A stretch of DNA of 64,000 bases from assembly GCA_037976565.1 (NCBI GenBank), contig CP137685.1, forward strand, positions 20,138,449-20,202,448, in the 5' to 3' direction. The position numbers were made by a program, and so were the translations under genes. The notes under the pieces are model-generated. The model saw only the letters and a list, made by a program, of their open reading frames with translations. It ran no database searches and was not told where the DNA came from. The stretch is from Mesocentrotus franciscanus (taxonomy: Eukaryota; Echinodermata; Echinoidea; Camarodonta; Strongylocentrotidae). Below are positions 49,701 through 54,696 of the stretch, piece after piece. The stretch's first letter is position 1, and every line of letters begins with the position of its first letter.

Positions 49701-51491
49701 CTAAATTTCTATGGTAGATTAGCTCTCAGCCAATCAAATGCCACGATTTCAGTAGCTTATAACAGTTATTGTAATTTGTTATTGATAGCATGCTTAATGA
49801 AACAGGGCCCTAGCACGTTGTAGTCTTTTCTTTATGTGTATAAACCCCTAAGCTTGTGTTAATTTTTCATGTTTGTAGATTGGTATTCATTGGGAGACGG
49901 TGAACATGATGCCAGCCCAGATCCACGCTCTTGTCATTGCTCTCTTCGCTTCTCTGGTCAGTCCATTTGGTGGATTCTTTGCCAGTGGGTTCAAGAGGGC
50001 TTTCAAAATCAAGGTGAGATAACTATCCTATAGAAAATAATCTACATTTGCCAATCTCTACCCAGGTGTAGTACATAGGGAACCCAGTAGAAAGAAATTC
50101 CTTGAATGCTCGAGGGCCACATCACGGTAGTTCTGCTAAAGCCTAGGTAATAATATGATTTCAGGGCCTTCAGGGAGAACAGTATTAATACTGATGAGGC
50201 TACCTTGGGTCAACAAGACATATTGTTATTTATTAAGTAGTACATGTAGTATCATTTTCATAGACATCCCTTGAAGTTTATTTACAGATGTATGAAATTC
50301 AAGGTTTGCCTTAAGTTTATAAATTGCCTTTCTTTAGCAGGGTATCATTTGCTGGTATCAAAATCACTAATATTTGCCCCTCCCCCCCTATAAAAGTATA
50401 CCCAGTACATAGTGGACTGTGGTAGAAAGATCTTCTGTTACAAAAGGAAAAAAAAAGAAAAAGGGTCCTCAAATGCCTCTGTATGAGGTGTATTAAATTA
50501 CATTAAATCATGCAAAAGCAGGAGGTACAGAGCATCCAGCTTTGTAAAGAAAGGAGCACTGATTTTAGCTGCACATAGAACTATGTTTAACTTTTTTTTA
50601 AAAGGTTATTTTACATGTATAAACACCACACCGGACGCACTAACTAGAAAGAAAAGACCCCCTATGGTGGACTGTACTTTACAAGAAGAAGAAGCTGTTA
50701 TTTAGGACAAATTTCTCACATGACCAGGGCTTCAATTCATCAAATATTTTGTTTTTCTTTCACCTTTTTCAGGATTTTGGTGATGTTTTCCGGCCATGGA
50801 GGCATCATGGATCGGTTCGACTGCCAGTTCTTAATGGCTTCATTCCTCTATGTCTACATCCAAACTTTCCTCAAGTAAGTAACAGTCCTCTCACTTTACA
50901 AGCTGTTAATAATGTCAAATCATTCATGAAAAATCTAGTTAACTCTTCATGTGCCACACAGATTATCTCCCTTTGCCTCATTGTATTTATGATGGGAAAG
51001 ATATACTAAAGGTTTTCAGTGCAAGATTAATCTATACCAGTGTTAAGAGGGTCGCCATGGAGCTAATCAAGGCTGAAAATGGACAATTTTGCAAAGCCAT
51101 TGTGTTCCACAAAGCATTCTTCCATCAATTATTGCTTATTGTTTTGTTCAAATTTGCATGTGTGGCAAACAAGCGACCGGACCGTGCCGAGAGGTGAAGA
51201 AAGCAACCAAAGTGCTGAAATACCTCAAAACTGCATCAGAGATTTTCTTTATATACATGCAGCAGAGCTGGGGTAATATTAGAGCACCTTTAGCATCTAG
51301 GGCTATAACAAATATCCAATATTATATTATAATTTTTATTATTTCATCTCTCCTCCCTTTTGTTGCCTTCCAGAACTGCCAACCCAACGAAGATTACGCA
51401 ACAGATACTCCACATGGCACCGGAGCACCAACTCTACATCTTCAACCAATTAAAAGACAACCTCATCAAAAGTGGAGCCATAGAAGCTTGA
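21398..51491 (+). CDS. Phosphatidate cytidylyltransferase (CDP-diacylglycerol synthase), 13 coding exons
   Basis: CDP-diacylglycerol synthase makes CDP-diacylglycerol from phosphatidic acid and CTP, the branch point to phosphatidylinositol, phosphatidylglycerol and cardiolipin. Family members are multi-spanning ER membrane proteins. Coding exons: 21398-21493, 36990-37108, 38394-38490, 39347-39526, 42724-42784, 43800-43858, 44609-44747, 45590-45690, 46902-46949, 48672-48776, 49879-50013, 50773-50874, 51374-51491. All junctions are GT-AG, and phases agree except inside exon 12. The product is about 453 residues, close to animal CDS1/CDS2. It has an acidic N-terminus starting MSEIRQR, an arginine/tryptophan-flanked first [13 protein letters not shown], and the family signature [11 protein letters not shown]...[10 protein letters not shown] with its metal-binding acidic residues. 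Exon 12 lacks 2 nt just before GHGG, so the genomic frame is broken there. This may be sequence error or a true lesion. All other exons look intact and conserved, which favours a working gene. Confidence 0.95.
21625..22297. mobile_element. Foldback element with 320-bp arms and 9-bp target duplication
   Basis: The left arm (21625-21948) and right arm (21979-22297) are nearly perfect reverse complements, starting TAGACCGAAAATT. The loop of about 30 bp contains GATGACGTCATC. The 9-mer GAATCGGAG stands directly outside both ends (21616-21624 and 22298-22306), a perfect target-site duplication. Long inverted repeats with 9-bp duplications are typical of Mutator-like (MULE) foldbacks; no transposase is present. 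It sits in intron 1, 130 bp after exon 1. Confidence 0.93.
22310..23750. other. Intron 1, no gene recognised
   Basis: AT-rich intronic sequence. Short open frames here lack domains. A stretch near 22680-22920 is locally GC-richer, with no repeat partner in the window. Confidence 0.4.
23757..24951. mobile_element. TA-flanked TIR element with a nested element inside
   Basis: The outer ends are TACCGTATTTACCGGCG at the left and CGCCGGCAAATACGGTA at the right, an inverted pair ending in TA. Inward, the phrase ATAGGCCGCACCC occurs near both ends in the same direction. No transposase was found. The TA ends suggest a Tc1/mariner-like or other TA-targeting MITE. The interior is mostly a second element (23896-24579). 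Confidence 0.72.
23896..24579. mobile_element. Nested inverted-repeat element rich in GGTGTT/AACACC
   Basis: It begins TGAGTGATTTCAAGTTCGG and ends with the inverse ACTTGAAATCACTCA. Internal copies of the same end sequence lie near 24150 (same direction) and 23980 (inverted), so it may be two foldbacks joined. GGTGTTGGTGTTG and its complement AACACCAACACC alternate along it. Confidence 0.7.
25000..26640. other. Intron 1, no gene recognised; TACATGTA-rich
   Basis: AT-rich intronic sequence. TACATGTA/GTACATGTAC motifs become frequent from about 25960 onward. Nothing coding is seen. Confidence 0.4.
26658..26838. repeat. Foldback, about 180 bp
   Basis: ACAAATAATACACAGG at the left is answered by CCTGTGTATTATTTGT at the right. 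Inside, TGCGTTATGG and AATGCAGCGC are answered by GCGCTGCAT and CCATAACG. An imperfect hairpin of roughly 80-bp arms, probably a MITE remnant. Confidence 0.75.
27458..27732 (+). mobile_element. TTAA-bounded MITE, AGGGAGTGTAGC family, copy 1
   Basis: Ends are TTAA|AGGGAGTGTAGC and GCTACACTCCCT|TTAA. The interior contains GTGTCTTTCCCGTGGCC and GGGCCAAT, shared with copies at 46373 and 54697. TTAA on both sides is the hallmark of piggyBac-type insertion. No transposase is present (275 bp). Short frames inside are not genes. Confidence 0.88.
28195..29760. repeat. About five tandem units of 230-290 bp
   Basis: The phrase CATGGAGGCTATTTTTAGAT plus GCATCCATCTCAATGTGAAT recurs near 28207, 28440 (partial), 28720, 28966 and 29642. 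It is followed by CCATCTGTTTTGATGAA and later ATCATGTTCACCAAAATTGA. The last two units are separated by a SINE-like insert at about 29104-29345. An intronic tandem repeat with moderate divergence. Confidence 0.85.
29104..29345 (-). repeat. tRNA-derived SINE-like element
   Basis: On the minus strand the head contains GGGGTTCAAGTCCCGC, a good match to the tRNA B box (GGTTCNANTCC). The body runs through AAGACGTTAATCTACATTTG and CACCCAGGTGTAAATGGG and ends in AGCGCCATGAGCGTC... and TATATAAATAACC. Related pieces are at 16805-16915, 62990-63060 and 63395-63455, showing a dispersed family. Confidence 0.7.
30222..30757 (-). mobile_element. PIF/Harbinger-like MITE, copy 1 (536 bp)
   Basis: Ends are CCCCCTGTCCACACACAA and its inverse TTGTGTGTGGACACGCTG, with TTA on both sides (30219-30221 and 30758-30760). 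A 3-bp TWA duplication is characteristic of PIF/Harbinger. The interior has several smaller repeats (GTTATACCGTTTCGCGATA twice; GTGTGTGGAC several times). A shorter copy in the opposite orientation is at 57857-58252. No transposase. Confidence 0.88.
31321..31921 (+). mobile_element. TTAA-bounded MITE, AGGGAAATCCAACCC family, copy 1
   Basis: Ends are TTAA|AGGGAAATCCAACCC and GGGTTGGATTGCCCT|TTAA. The interior shares ACTCTAAAAGAAAGCA and the CTGCTTTCATAC end region with the copy at 58721-59045. Non-autonomous; piggyBac-like by its target. Confidence 0.82.
31930..33500. other. Intron 1, no gene recognised; microsatellite and TACATGTA
   Basis: It contains a (TTA)n tract followed by a T-run at about 32644-32728, a G-run near 32346, and many TACATGTA motifs. 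The phrase TTTTGTTTTATCAGAATCGC near 32113 resembles 23605-23625 (and GCTGCACAGACATGGGCACTCTAGCC near 23650), so a diverged duplicate of that intronic sequence lies here. Confidence 0.55.
33512..33990. repeat. Dispersed repeat with two 140-bp tandem units
   Basis: It starts CTCACCGACGAAGTCGGAGG, contains a CCTTCCGT microsatellite (33565-33602), then two units with GATAACTTTAGTAATGTTTG, TGATATGAAGGTACATGG and GATTTCGGAGTATGTAGGTC at about 33611 and 33751. It ends near CTGCGAGGGGATGCTACGC. It looks like a known style of invertebrate interspersed repeat; no coding capacity. Confidence 0.75.
33995..35360. other. Intron 1, no gene recognised; diverged tandem repeat
   Basis: Phrases like GTCAAAATAGTGAACAGCAC, CCAAGTAAGAGTAATA and CCCTCTGTTTCTGAT recur near 34470-34550, 34620-34690 and 34830-34890, indicating an old tandem repeat of about 170-210 bp. 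TACATGTA motifs are dense. No genes. Confidence 0.55.
35368..35710. mobile_element. Foldback element with AGGTCTGTC ends
   Basis: The left end AGGTCTGTCATCATCAGCCC is the inverse of the right end GGGCTGATGAGGACAGGCCT. Inside, CAAATAGCCYGCTATTT and GATCCGGGAAATTAGCC appear repeatedly on both strands. About 340 bp, non-autonomous. Confidence 0.82.
35772..36210. mobile_element. Foldback pair at 35772-35905 with outer inverted phrases
   Basis: The arms GGTTCTGGTTAAAACTATG / CATAGTTTTAACCAGTACC and GGTGACTCCAATAGTAC / GTACTTTTGGAGTCACC enclose a short GC-rich loop. Outside it, ATATCCTGCATCAAAAATTT (near 35921) and AATTTTGGATGCAGGATATA (near 36189) form another inverted pair around an A/T-rich stretch. 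Probably one composite non-autonomous element. Confidence 0.65.
36215..36985. other. End of intron 1, no gene recognised
   Basis: AT-rich sequence leading to the exon-2 acceptor. A Leu/Phe-rich short frame on the minus strand has no domain. Confidence 0.4.
36990..37108 (+). CDS. Synthase exon 2 (residues 33-72)
   Basis: Proline-rich cytosolic segment ([19 protein letters not shown]) leading to the arginine before TM1. The acceptor is CTTGTCAG; the donor AAG|GTTTGT splits an Arg codon (AG|A) that is completed by exon 3. A degenerate second copy of its 3' half lies 300 bp downstream. Confidence 0.85.
37137..37207. repeat. Small hairpin
   Basis: GTTTGGAGCCGGAAGAGC is answered by ACTCTTCTGGCTCCAAAC. 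Imperfect arms of about 25 bp, just after exon 2. Confidence 0.8.
37398..37485 (+). pseudogene. Relic duplicate of exon 2 (3' half and donor)
   Basis: CCTCAGAAGGATAAAGTCCC and TTCTTGGAAGGGG...ACCTCCAAGGTGTGTCTTGC follow exon 2 and its downstream intron base by base with scattered changes and one inserted base, which shifts the frame. The acceptor half is missing. It is a decayed exon duplication, not an alternative exon. Confidence 0.82.
38394..38490 (+). CDS. Synthase exon 3 (TM1, residues 72-104)
   Basis: It encodes WQNWVIRGA and a hydrophobic helix ending GYALIIYAG. The W-x-N-W before the first transmembrane helix is typical of CDS1/2. The acceptor is CTTTCAG and the donor TTG|GTAAGC (phase 0). 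Three further degenerate copies follow in the next 500 bp. Confidence 0.9.
38560..38650 (+). pseudogene. Relic duplicate of exon 3, copy b
   Basis: GATGCTCTCATCATCTATGC and CTGTACGGCTCACTCGATTA align with the exon-3 3' half. The donor is changed from GTAAGC to ATAAGC and the 5' part is degenerate, so it should not splice. Downstream intron bases are also shared. Confidence 0.85.
38722..38835 (+). pseudogene. Relic duplicate of exon 3, copy c (frame retained)
   Basis: It aligns with exon 3 from the GGAGC near its middle to the donor and beyond. It reads [17 protein letters not shown] without a stop and keeps a usable donor (TTG|GTAGGT). The acceptor side (TTTCAG before TGGCAG) is replaced by a short deletion, so no clear acceptor remains. 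It is the best-preserved of the relics. Confidence 0.82.
38900..39005 (+). pseudogene. Relic duplicate of exon 3, copy d
   Basis: TTTTGGTTCAGTGGAGAAAT, GTTTGCCTTGGTGTAC and TTGGAAGTTCCAAATGTTAT match copy c and exon 3 at low identity. The donor is lost (GAAGTT). The most decayed copy. Confidence 0.65.
39347..39526 (+). CDS. Synthase exon 4 (residues 105-164)
   Basis: It encodes [15 protein letters not shown], then [20 protein letters not shown], one of the most conserved blocks of CDS1/2, spanning TM2-TM3. The acceptor is TTCTTCAAG; the donor TTG|GTAAGT is phase 0. Reading on past the donor gives a stop after nine codons. The donor lies in the first unit of a tandem array. Confidence 0.93.
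39526..40255. repeat. Six tandem units of about 121 bp, re-iterating the exon-4 splice donor
   Basis: Units start at about 39526, 39652, 39774, 39894, 40011 and 40133. Each starts GGTAAGTGTC (unit 2 has GGTAATTGTC), followed by GGGAAAT, TTTCAAAGGCAAGGAAGC and ending GTAATTGTTGACAAT. Unit 1 begins with the last base of exon 4, so the real donor is part of the repeat. TTGGTAAGTGTC recurs four more times downstream. Confidence 0.95.
40650..41515. repeat. Seven tandem units of about 125 bp with an acceptor-like site
   Basis: The unit holds GGTAGAACCACATTGTTAGG, ATGGAGCTGGTAAATATTTA, a T-rich stretch and CATTCAGATATGTCAAAAAG. The last phrase occurs near 40725, 40853, 40981, 41104, 41230, 41356 and 41483 (the last with CAGGTATG). 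Each T-run plus ATTCAG looks like a 3' splice site. It lies in the intron between exons 4 and 5. Confidence 0.93.
41658..41785. repeat. Three tandem copies of a 41-bp unit
   Basis: GTGAATGAAGGAATTCAGTA followed by AACAAAGGGTTCAGGGAACA is repeated three times with almost no change. Confidence 0.95.
41979..42379. mobile_element. Large foldback, arms about 190 bp
   Basis: Sequence from ATAGAGTGG and TGACGTCAT at the left is answered by ATGACGTCACAGC and ACTCTAT at the right. CCAATTGAATAGGTTAAGTA, TATGACCATCTGAATAAAAA and ACTCAGTGTTA all recur inverted. The loop lies near 42178. A non-autonomous foldback in the intron before exon 5. Confidence 0.9.
42724..42784 (+). CDS. Synthase exon 5 (residues 165-185)
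   Basis: It encodes [20 protein letters not shown], matching the YHRFISF...Y block of CDS1/2. The acceptor is TTATTTTCAG; the donor ACTG|GTAAGT splits a Gly codon (phase 1). Confidence 0.92.
42811..43157. mobile_element. TIR element of GGTCTA-type short repeats
   Basis: The end TTGTCGTTTGGTCTACAACA with AGTTCGTCTACTACCCAATT is mirrored at the right (AATTGGGTAGGAGACGAACT, TGTAGACCAAACGGCAATTC). Between them are about a dozen 17-22 bp units containing GGTCTA or GTCTAAT plus an ATT. It lies 26 bp after exon 5. Confidence 0.85.
43661..43702. repeat. 11-bp tandem repeat
   Basis: Four copies of GATCTTTGGGA in a row. Confidence 0.95.
43762..43798. repeat. CT microsatellite acting as polypyrimidine tract
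   Basis: A (TC)n run leads directly into the TCTAG acceptor of exon 6. Its length is likely polymorphic. Confidence 0.9.
43800..43858 (+). CDS. Synthase exon 6 (residues 185-204)
   Basis: It encodes [18 protein letters not shown], matching the FCMFVLSLVKKHYRLQF block. A transmembrane segment is followed by basic residues. The acceptor CTCTAG follows a pure CT microsatellite; the donor CTG|GTAAGT is phase 0. Confidence 0.92.
43860..44600. other. Intron 6, nothing notable
   Basis: AT-rich intronic sequence without a recognised repeat or gene. Confidence 0.5.
44609..44747 (+). CDS. Synthase exon 7 (residues 205-251)
   Basis: It encodes [26 protein letters not shown] and [11 protein letters not shown], nearly unchanged from vertebrate CDS2. 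Two transmembrane segments and the conserved ICND motif of the catalytic membrane core. The donor is TTTG|GTAAGT, phase 1. Confidence 0.95.
44769..44966. mobile_element. TA-flanked MITE (CAGTCAAACCTG ends)
   Basis: The left end is TACAGTCAAACCTGCTTTAG; the right end is TATACAGGTTTCATTGTA. The interior repeats AAAGACCACCTGT-type phrases on both strands. A related, more degenerate sequence is at about 49286-49375. Confidence 0.75.
44970..45580. other. Intron 7, nothing further recognised
   Basis: Intronic sequence without recognised coding or repeat content apart from short T-rich runs. Confidence 0.5.
45590..45690 (+). CDS. Synthase exon 8 (residues 251-284)
   Basis: It encodes [12 protein letters not shown] and [12 protein letters not shown], the most recognisable cytosolic motif of CDP-diacylglycerol synthases, followed by a new hydrophobic helix. 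The acceptor is CTTGCAG and the donor TTC|GTGAGT, phase 0. Confidence 0.96.
45700..46370. other. Intron 8, left part, nothing recognised
   Basis: AT-rich intronic sequence up to the MITE at 46373. Confidence 0.5.
46373..46664 (+). mobile_element. TTAA-bounded MITE, AGGGAGTGTAGC family, copy 2
   Basis: Same ends (TTAA|AGGGAGTGTAGC, GCTACACTCCCT|TTAA) and orientation as the copies at 27458 and 54697. 292 bp, inside intron 8. Confidence 0.9.
46902..46949 (+). CDS. Synthase exon 9 (residues 285-300)
   Basis: A short 48-nt exon encoding [16 protein letters not shown], equivalent to the YxxFVCPVEY segment of the family. The acceptor is GCGTTTAG and the donor GAG|GTAAGA, phase 0 on both sides. Confidence 0.88.
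47023..47170. mobile_element. Short foldback MITE (GGGCCCCATTTCAC ends)
   Basis: GGGACCTGTTTCACAAAGCC is mirrored by GTTTTGTGAAATGGGGCCC. TGACAAAAATCAGTGACAAA is mirrored by CATTTGTCACTGATGACA. The middle has CCAATCAGAAGCAAGGATTT. Same broad family as 49665-49809. Confidence 0.82.
47413..47722. mobile_element. TIR MITE (GGGGGTGTTTCACAAAG ends)
   Basis: The arms GGGGGTGTTTCACAAAGATC and AACTCTAAGTTGGACTT are mirrored at the right with few changes (about 65 bp each). CAT stands on both sides, a possible 3-bp duplication. 310 bp, non-autonomous. Confidence 0.88.
47730..48665. other. Intron 9, right part, nothing recognised
   Basis: Intronic sequence with no coding block. The short frames on the minus strand lack domains. 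Confidence 0.5.
48672..48776 (+). CDS. Synthase exon 10 (residues 301-335)
   Basis: It encodes [20 protein letters not shown] and a proline-containing end ([11 protein letters not shown]). It corresponds to the less conserved loop carrying the CEPS motif of CDS1/2. The acceptor is TTTCCTAG; the donor TTT|GTAAGT is phase 0. Confidence 0.93.
48780..49660. other. Intron 10, left part; CA-rich and AAATC repeats
   Basis: It has a CA-rich tract at about 48885-48945, an (AAATC)n run at about 49233-49262 and a decayed relative of the 44769 MITE at about 49286-49375. No genes. Confidence 0.6.
49665..49809. mobile_element. Short foldback MITE flanked by CTAG
   Basis: The end ACCCTGACTCATAAAACTTA is mirrored by AATGAAACAGGGCC. 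ATCAATAACAAATG is mirrored by AATTTGTTATTGAT. It shares AATCAAATGCCACGATTTCA and AGTAGCTTATAACA with 47023-47170. CTAG flanks both ends. Confidence 0.82.
49879..50013 (+). CDS. Synthase exon 11 (residues 336-380, start of signature)
   Basis: It encodes [40 protein letters not shown] and ends AFKIK. The S-G-F-K-R-x4-K part begins the PROSITE-type CDS signature. The acceptor is GTTTGTAG and the donor AAG|GTGAGA, phase 0. Confidence 0.95.
50014..50772. other. Intron 11, nothing recognised
   Basis: Intronic sequence. The short G/T-rich and A-rich runs have no partner in the window. Confidence 0.5.
50773..50874 (+). CDS. Synthase exon 12 (catalytic signature; 2 nt short)
   Basis: The start reads DFGDVF in the frame set by exon 11. 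[18 protein letters not shown], which holds the catalytic and metal-binding acidic residues, is in another frame. The exon is 102 nt where phase and family length require 104, so two bases are missing around 50788-50793 (GTTTTCCGGCC). Two homopolymer under-calls there would explain it; so would a real deletion. Acceptor TTTTTCAG, donor CAA|GTAAGT (phase 2). Confidence 0.93.
51374..51491 (+). CDS. Synthase exon 13 (C-terminus and stop)
   Basis: It completes a Lys codon (AA|A) and reads [20 protein letters not shown], then [18 protein letters not shown] and TGA at 51489-51491. This matches the NPSKxxQQxLxLxPxQQLxI tail of CDS1/2. The acceptor is CCTTCCAG. Confidence 0.93.
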
Positions 51492-52741
51492 TTCCCAGTC
51501 TCTTCGTAACCAGACAGGAGAGGGCGCCCTTGTCTACGACTGAGGGACTTTGTATATCAGGGATAGGATTGTCGGCATGGTTTAGAAAGGATTCATCGTT
51601 TGACAGATGGTCAGGCGACACTACGGTGGATTCATAATCTGTAGCGCCATCTAGCGACACCAGTGTTTAGTCAATTTAATGTCATCATGGGGGAAAAGTC
51701 GACAAAAATATCAGCAGTGGCATTGTTATCTACCCTAGGAGATAAGGGGATTTATTGACTCTTCTCATTACATTTTAGTCAATTTGGCCACTTTTGGGCC
51801 AAAACTGACCATTATGGTCACTTTTGGTCAGGGATAATTTTCCAATTATTAATATCAGCAAATGAGATTTCGTAGGCCTATTCTGTTTAAAAATGTGCCC
51901 TGATGCTAAAAAAAAGTGATCAAATTGACCCCCACCAATAACAATATAGTATTTTGGGTAACTTTTTGGCGCAAAATGGCCATTTGTATTGATTTTTGTC
52001 CAAAATCAGGCCAACTTTTCATACAGAATCAATCGATGGTTTTGATTTGACATTCAAATTCAATATTAAAATGTGCACTGATATCAGAACAATCAATCCC
52101 ATTGAAATAATTTACACAGTTGAGACCACTTTGGTCATATTTGATAGGTGGCTAGCGTTTTGCTGCGCTGCACTGGTCGAAAGATGTCGACGCACGAGCT
52201 GAATATTTGACCTGTTGCGACTCGCCGGTGGGGGCGCTGTTAATTGTGAATCCACCCTATTGCTTCACAGTCTTTTTCTTGCAGAAAACTGATTCCTAGC
52301 TGCAACGTTCATTAACCCTGGACTAAAAAATATACATAACCCTTAAAACCCAATTGCAGCCTAAGGCCTCACTTTAGCTACAGGAGCAAATGTCCTCTGA
52401 GCTAATGTCAAAATACCAAAGTGGTTACATCTCAAGTTGTAGTCTGTCAATCGAGTGAAGAAGGATTTTCATGATTTAGGGGTTGAAACCCAATTATTGC
52501 TGGGTTTGAACCAGAATGTTTCCGGATGTAGTAATAAATAAGTACAATGGGTGGTATTTCGATAGCGTGTACTAAGTTAAGCCTGGCTTAACTTAGTCCA
52601 CACTTTTATGGAGTGCCTGTTGCCAACTCATTTACCATGTACAGATTATTTTAATCCTGCAATGAAAAGTGTCCAAAAAAATAATTTTGCAATGAAATGG
52701 GAAGAAAAAGATAATATGAGTATGAACTTAATTTCAATAAA
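51492..52741 (+). other. Candidate 3' UTR of the synthase
   Basis: It follows the stop codon. AATAAA at 52736-52741 is the first plain poly(A) signal, and it lies inside a MITE. Others are at 55139-55144, 56179-56184 and 56838-56843, so the UTR end is undecided. Confidence 0.35.
51622..52259. mobile_element. TA-flanked TIR MITE in the 3' region
   Basis: The left end TACGGTGGATTCATAATCTG with GTAGCGCC is mirrored by GGGGGCGCTGTTAATTGTG and AATCCACCCTA at the right. TA lies at both ends. The interior has no transposase, only phrases such as GGCCACTTTTGGG. 638 bp, Tc1/mariner-like by target. Confidence 0.78.
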
Positions 52742-52871
52742 GTCTTTGGTAGATTATCTTTGTCATGAATATTGAAGGAGGAAGATGACACTTAGCATTC
52801 CATAGAAGTGTGAACTAAAATTCTTATTTAGTCTGGACTTAGTCCCGGCTTAACTTGTGAGAATACCATCC
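52549..52871. mobile_element. TIR MITE (GGGTGGTATT ends) carrying a poly(A) signal
   Basis: The left end GGGTGGTATTTCGATAGCGT with AAGTTAAGCCTGGCTTAACT is mirrored by AGTCCCGGCTTAACTTGTGA and GAATACCATCC. AAT flanks both sides. AATAAA at 52736-52741 could end synthase transcripts. Confidence 0.82.
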
Positions 52872-53236
52872 AATGCTATCAATTGTAAGTTAGATTGAAT
52901 GTCAAACAGAAGAGCACAAAGACTTTTTTTTGTATTTGCAAGAATATTACATGAAAAAACTTTTATCTTCATGTTTCATGTGCAAATTTTACAACGAGTT
53001 ATATGCTGTATAAAAGCCATGCAAATAGTTCACAAGTATTTAAATTGCAGAGGCCAAAAAAGTGTGCAGTTTGCATGCATTTGCTGTCTGAGAATGTAAA
53101 TTAATTGGGATTTAATAATACGGAAAAAGAACTGAAGAGTTCAGAAAGGGTGGTATTGAATATTATACAACTCACTCCCAGATCCTAATCAAATGATTGG
53201 TCATGCGCGGTCACGTGTGATTCATTTACTGAGCCT

Positions 53237-53268
53237 ATTGCACGCTTTTTCATGAAAAAGCGTGCAAT
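53237..53268. repeat. 32-bp perfect palindrome
   Basis: ATTGCACGCTTTTTCA is followed immediately by its exact reverse complement. It lies in a GC-richer patch with several GCGC motifs (53200-53430). Confidence 0.95.
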
Positions 53269-53539
53269 ATTTTCCAGTACTATCCAACGATTTTTCAGTG
53301 CCGCGCAGTAGTGCGCGTAGATGTTAGGGCGCTTAATACTGCGTGTACACATGGGCCTATTCTTGCGCAGCACTATGCGTAAATGGGTATAGATAGAGGT
53401 GCGCTTGCTATATCTATACTTATGTGTGCGCACTATTAAAATTGAGACTTATCAAAACTTGAGATTTATTTGTCAGCCATAAACTGTCACGAAACAATCT
53501 TGAATTAATTATTTTTACATCAAATAACAAGGATCTAGG

Positions 53540-53735
53540 AGTTTTGTTGTATAAAACAAATGATGCATGTTTTCATTCGTTCATTATACGATCTATGCCC
53601 TCGTTGATGCTTTGTGTATCTATCGCACTCAGCCTAACGGCTTCGTGCGATAGAAACACACATCCTCAACTCGAGTGCGGATAGATTGTATAATGAACTC
53701 ATGAGCATGCATCATTTGTATACTATTCAACTCAA
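53540..53735. mobile_element. Foldback, arms about 90 bp
   Basis: GTTCATTATACGATCTATGC is mirrored by ATAGATTGTATAATGAAC; ATCTATCGCACTC is mirrored by CGTGCGATAGA; and further out AAATGATGCATG is mirrored by CATGCATCATTT. A non-autonomous foldback. Confidence 0.82.
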
Positions 53736-53739
53736 CATA

Positions 53740-54690
53740 GTAACATGGTAATTATATATTCATAGTGATATCTGTTTAACCCTTGGTGAAGTTATTATTT
53801 TTTTTCCTTCTTTTTTCAATGGTTTCTATGGACCTGATGGACCATTACGCAAGACCGAAAGTTGTCCAGAGATGTTTCAAAATTATCGAATCATGATTAT
53901 TCAGTTTTCAATGTAAAATTGTGATATATTTGATAACGATGGAGCTGTTCATGTTCATAATTAGATTTTATCCTTTTGGAAATGTTCAATGTCTACTTGC
54001 TGTAGGAATAACAAGTGAAGTAATATGTATATACATATGATAACATGTTATTTATTGTTTGCACAATTTTATATAGATGTAGACAAATTAGACATATCAC
54101 ATTGTGAGGTAGAGTGGAATATGTTGACTAAATATCAGGTAAAATGGAACTATTTTTGTGTTACTGAATGAATTATTGAAGCAGAGTAGAAAGAAGGCTG
54201 TCTATAATTGCTGAAAATGGGAAGAAGGTACTAGATGTTTAGACAACACTGCAAGTGTGCTGCAAAATTTAGCTTAAGCAAATTCTTGGTATTAAAAATT
54301 TAGAATGATTTGAAAAATGTTTAATTAATGAAGCTTGTATTTTATGTTGTGTTACATGCTTAGAACATAGAAATGCTGCTTTACAAGTGGAAAAGTGTCT
54401 AACATTAAATCCTATCGACTTAAAATGGACCTTGACATAAAAGAAGAAAAAAAGTTCATATAAATATTATTTTGGTGAGAAAACGCATAGAAAAAAGGTG
54501 TGATGCTGGCATCATATATTATATATTGAAGAAACATTTATGTATAAACGTGAACTCATCTTAAAAATCATTTTCAAGTATATGTATAAACTTTAGAAAA
54601 AACTATCGTTCATTATGATAATGATGTTCATAACTTCTACATCTGAAAATACATATATTTGTAGAGAATGCCATTGGAGATAATTTGCTT
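53740..54690. other. No gene recognised
   Basis: AT-rich sequence downstream of the synthase. It could be part of a long 3' UTR, but nothing proves it. Confidence 0.4.
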
Positions 54691-54696
54691 CATATA

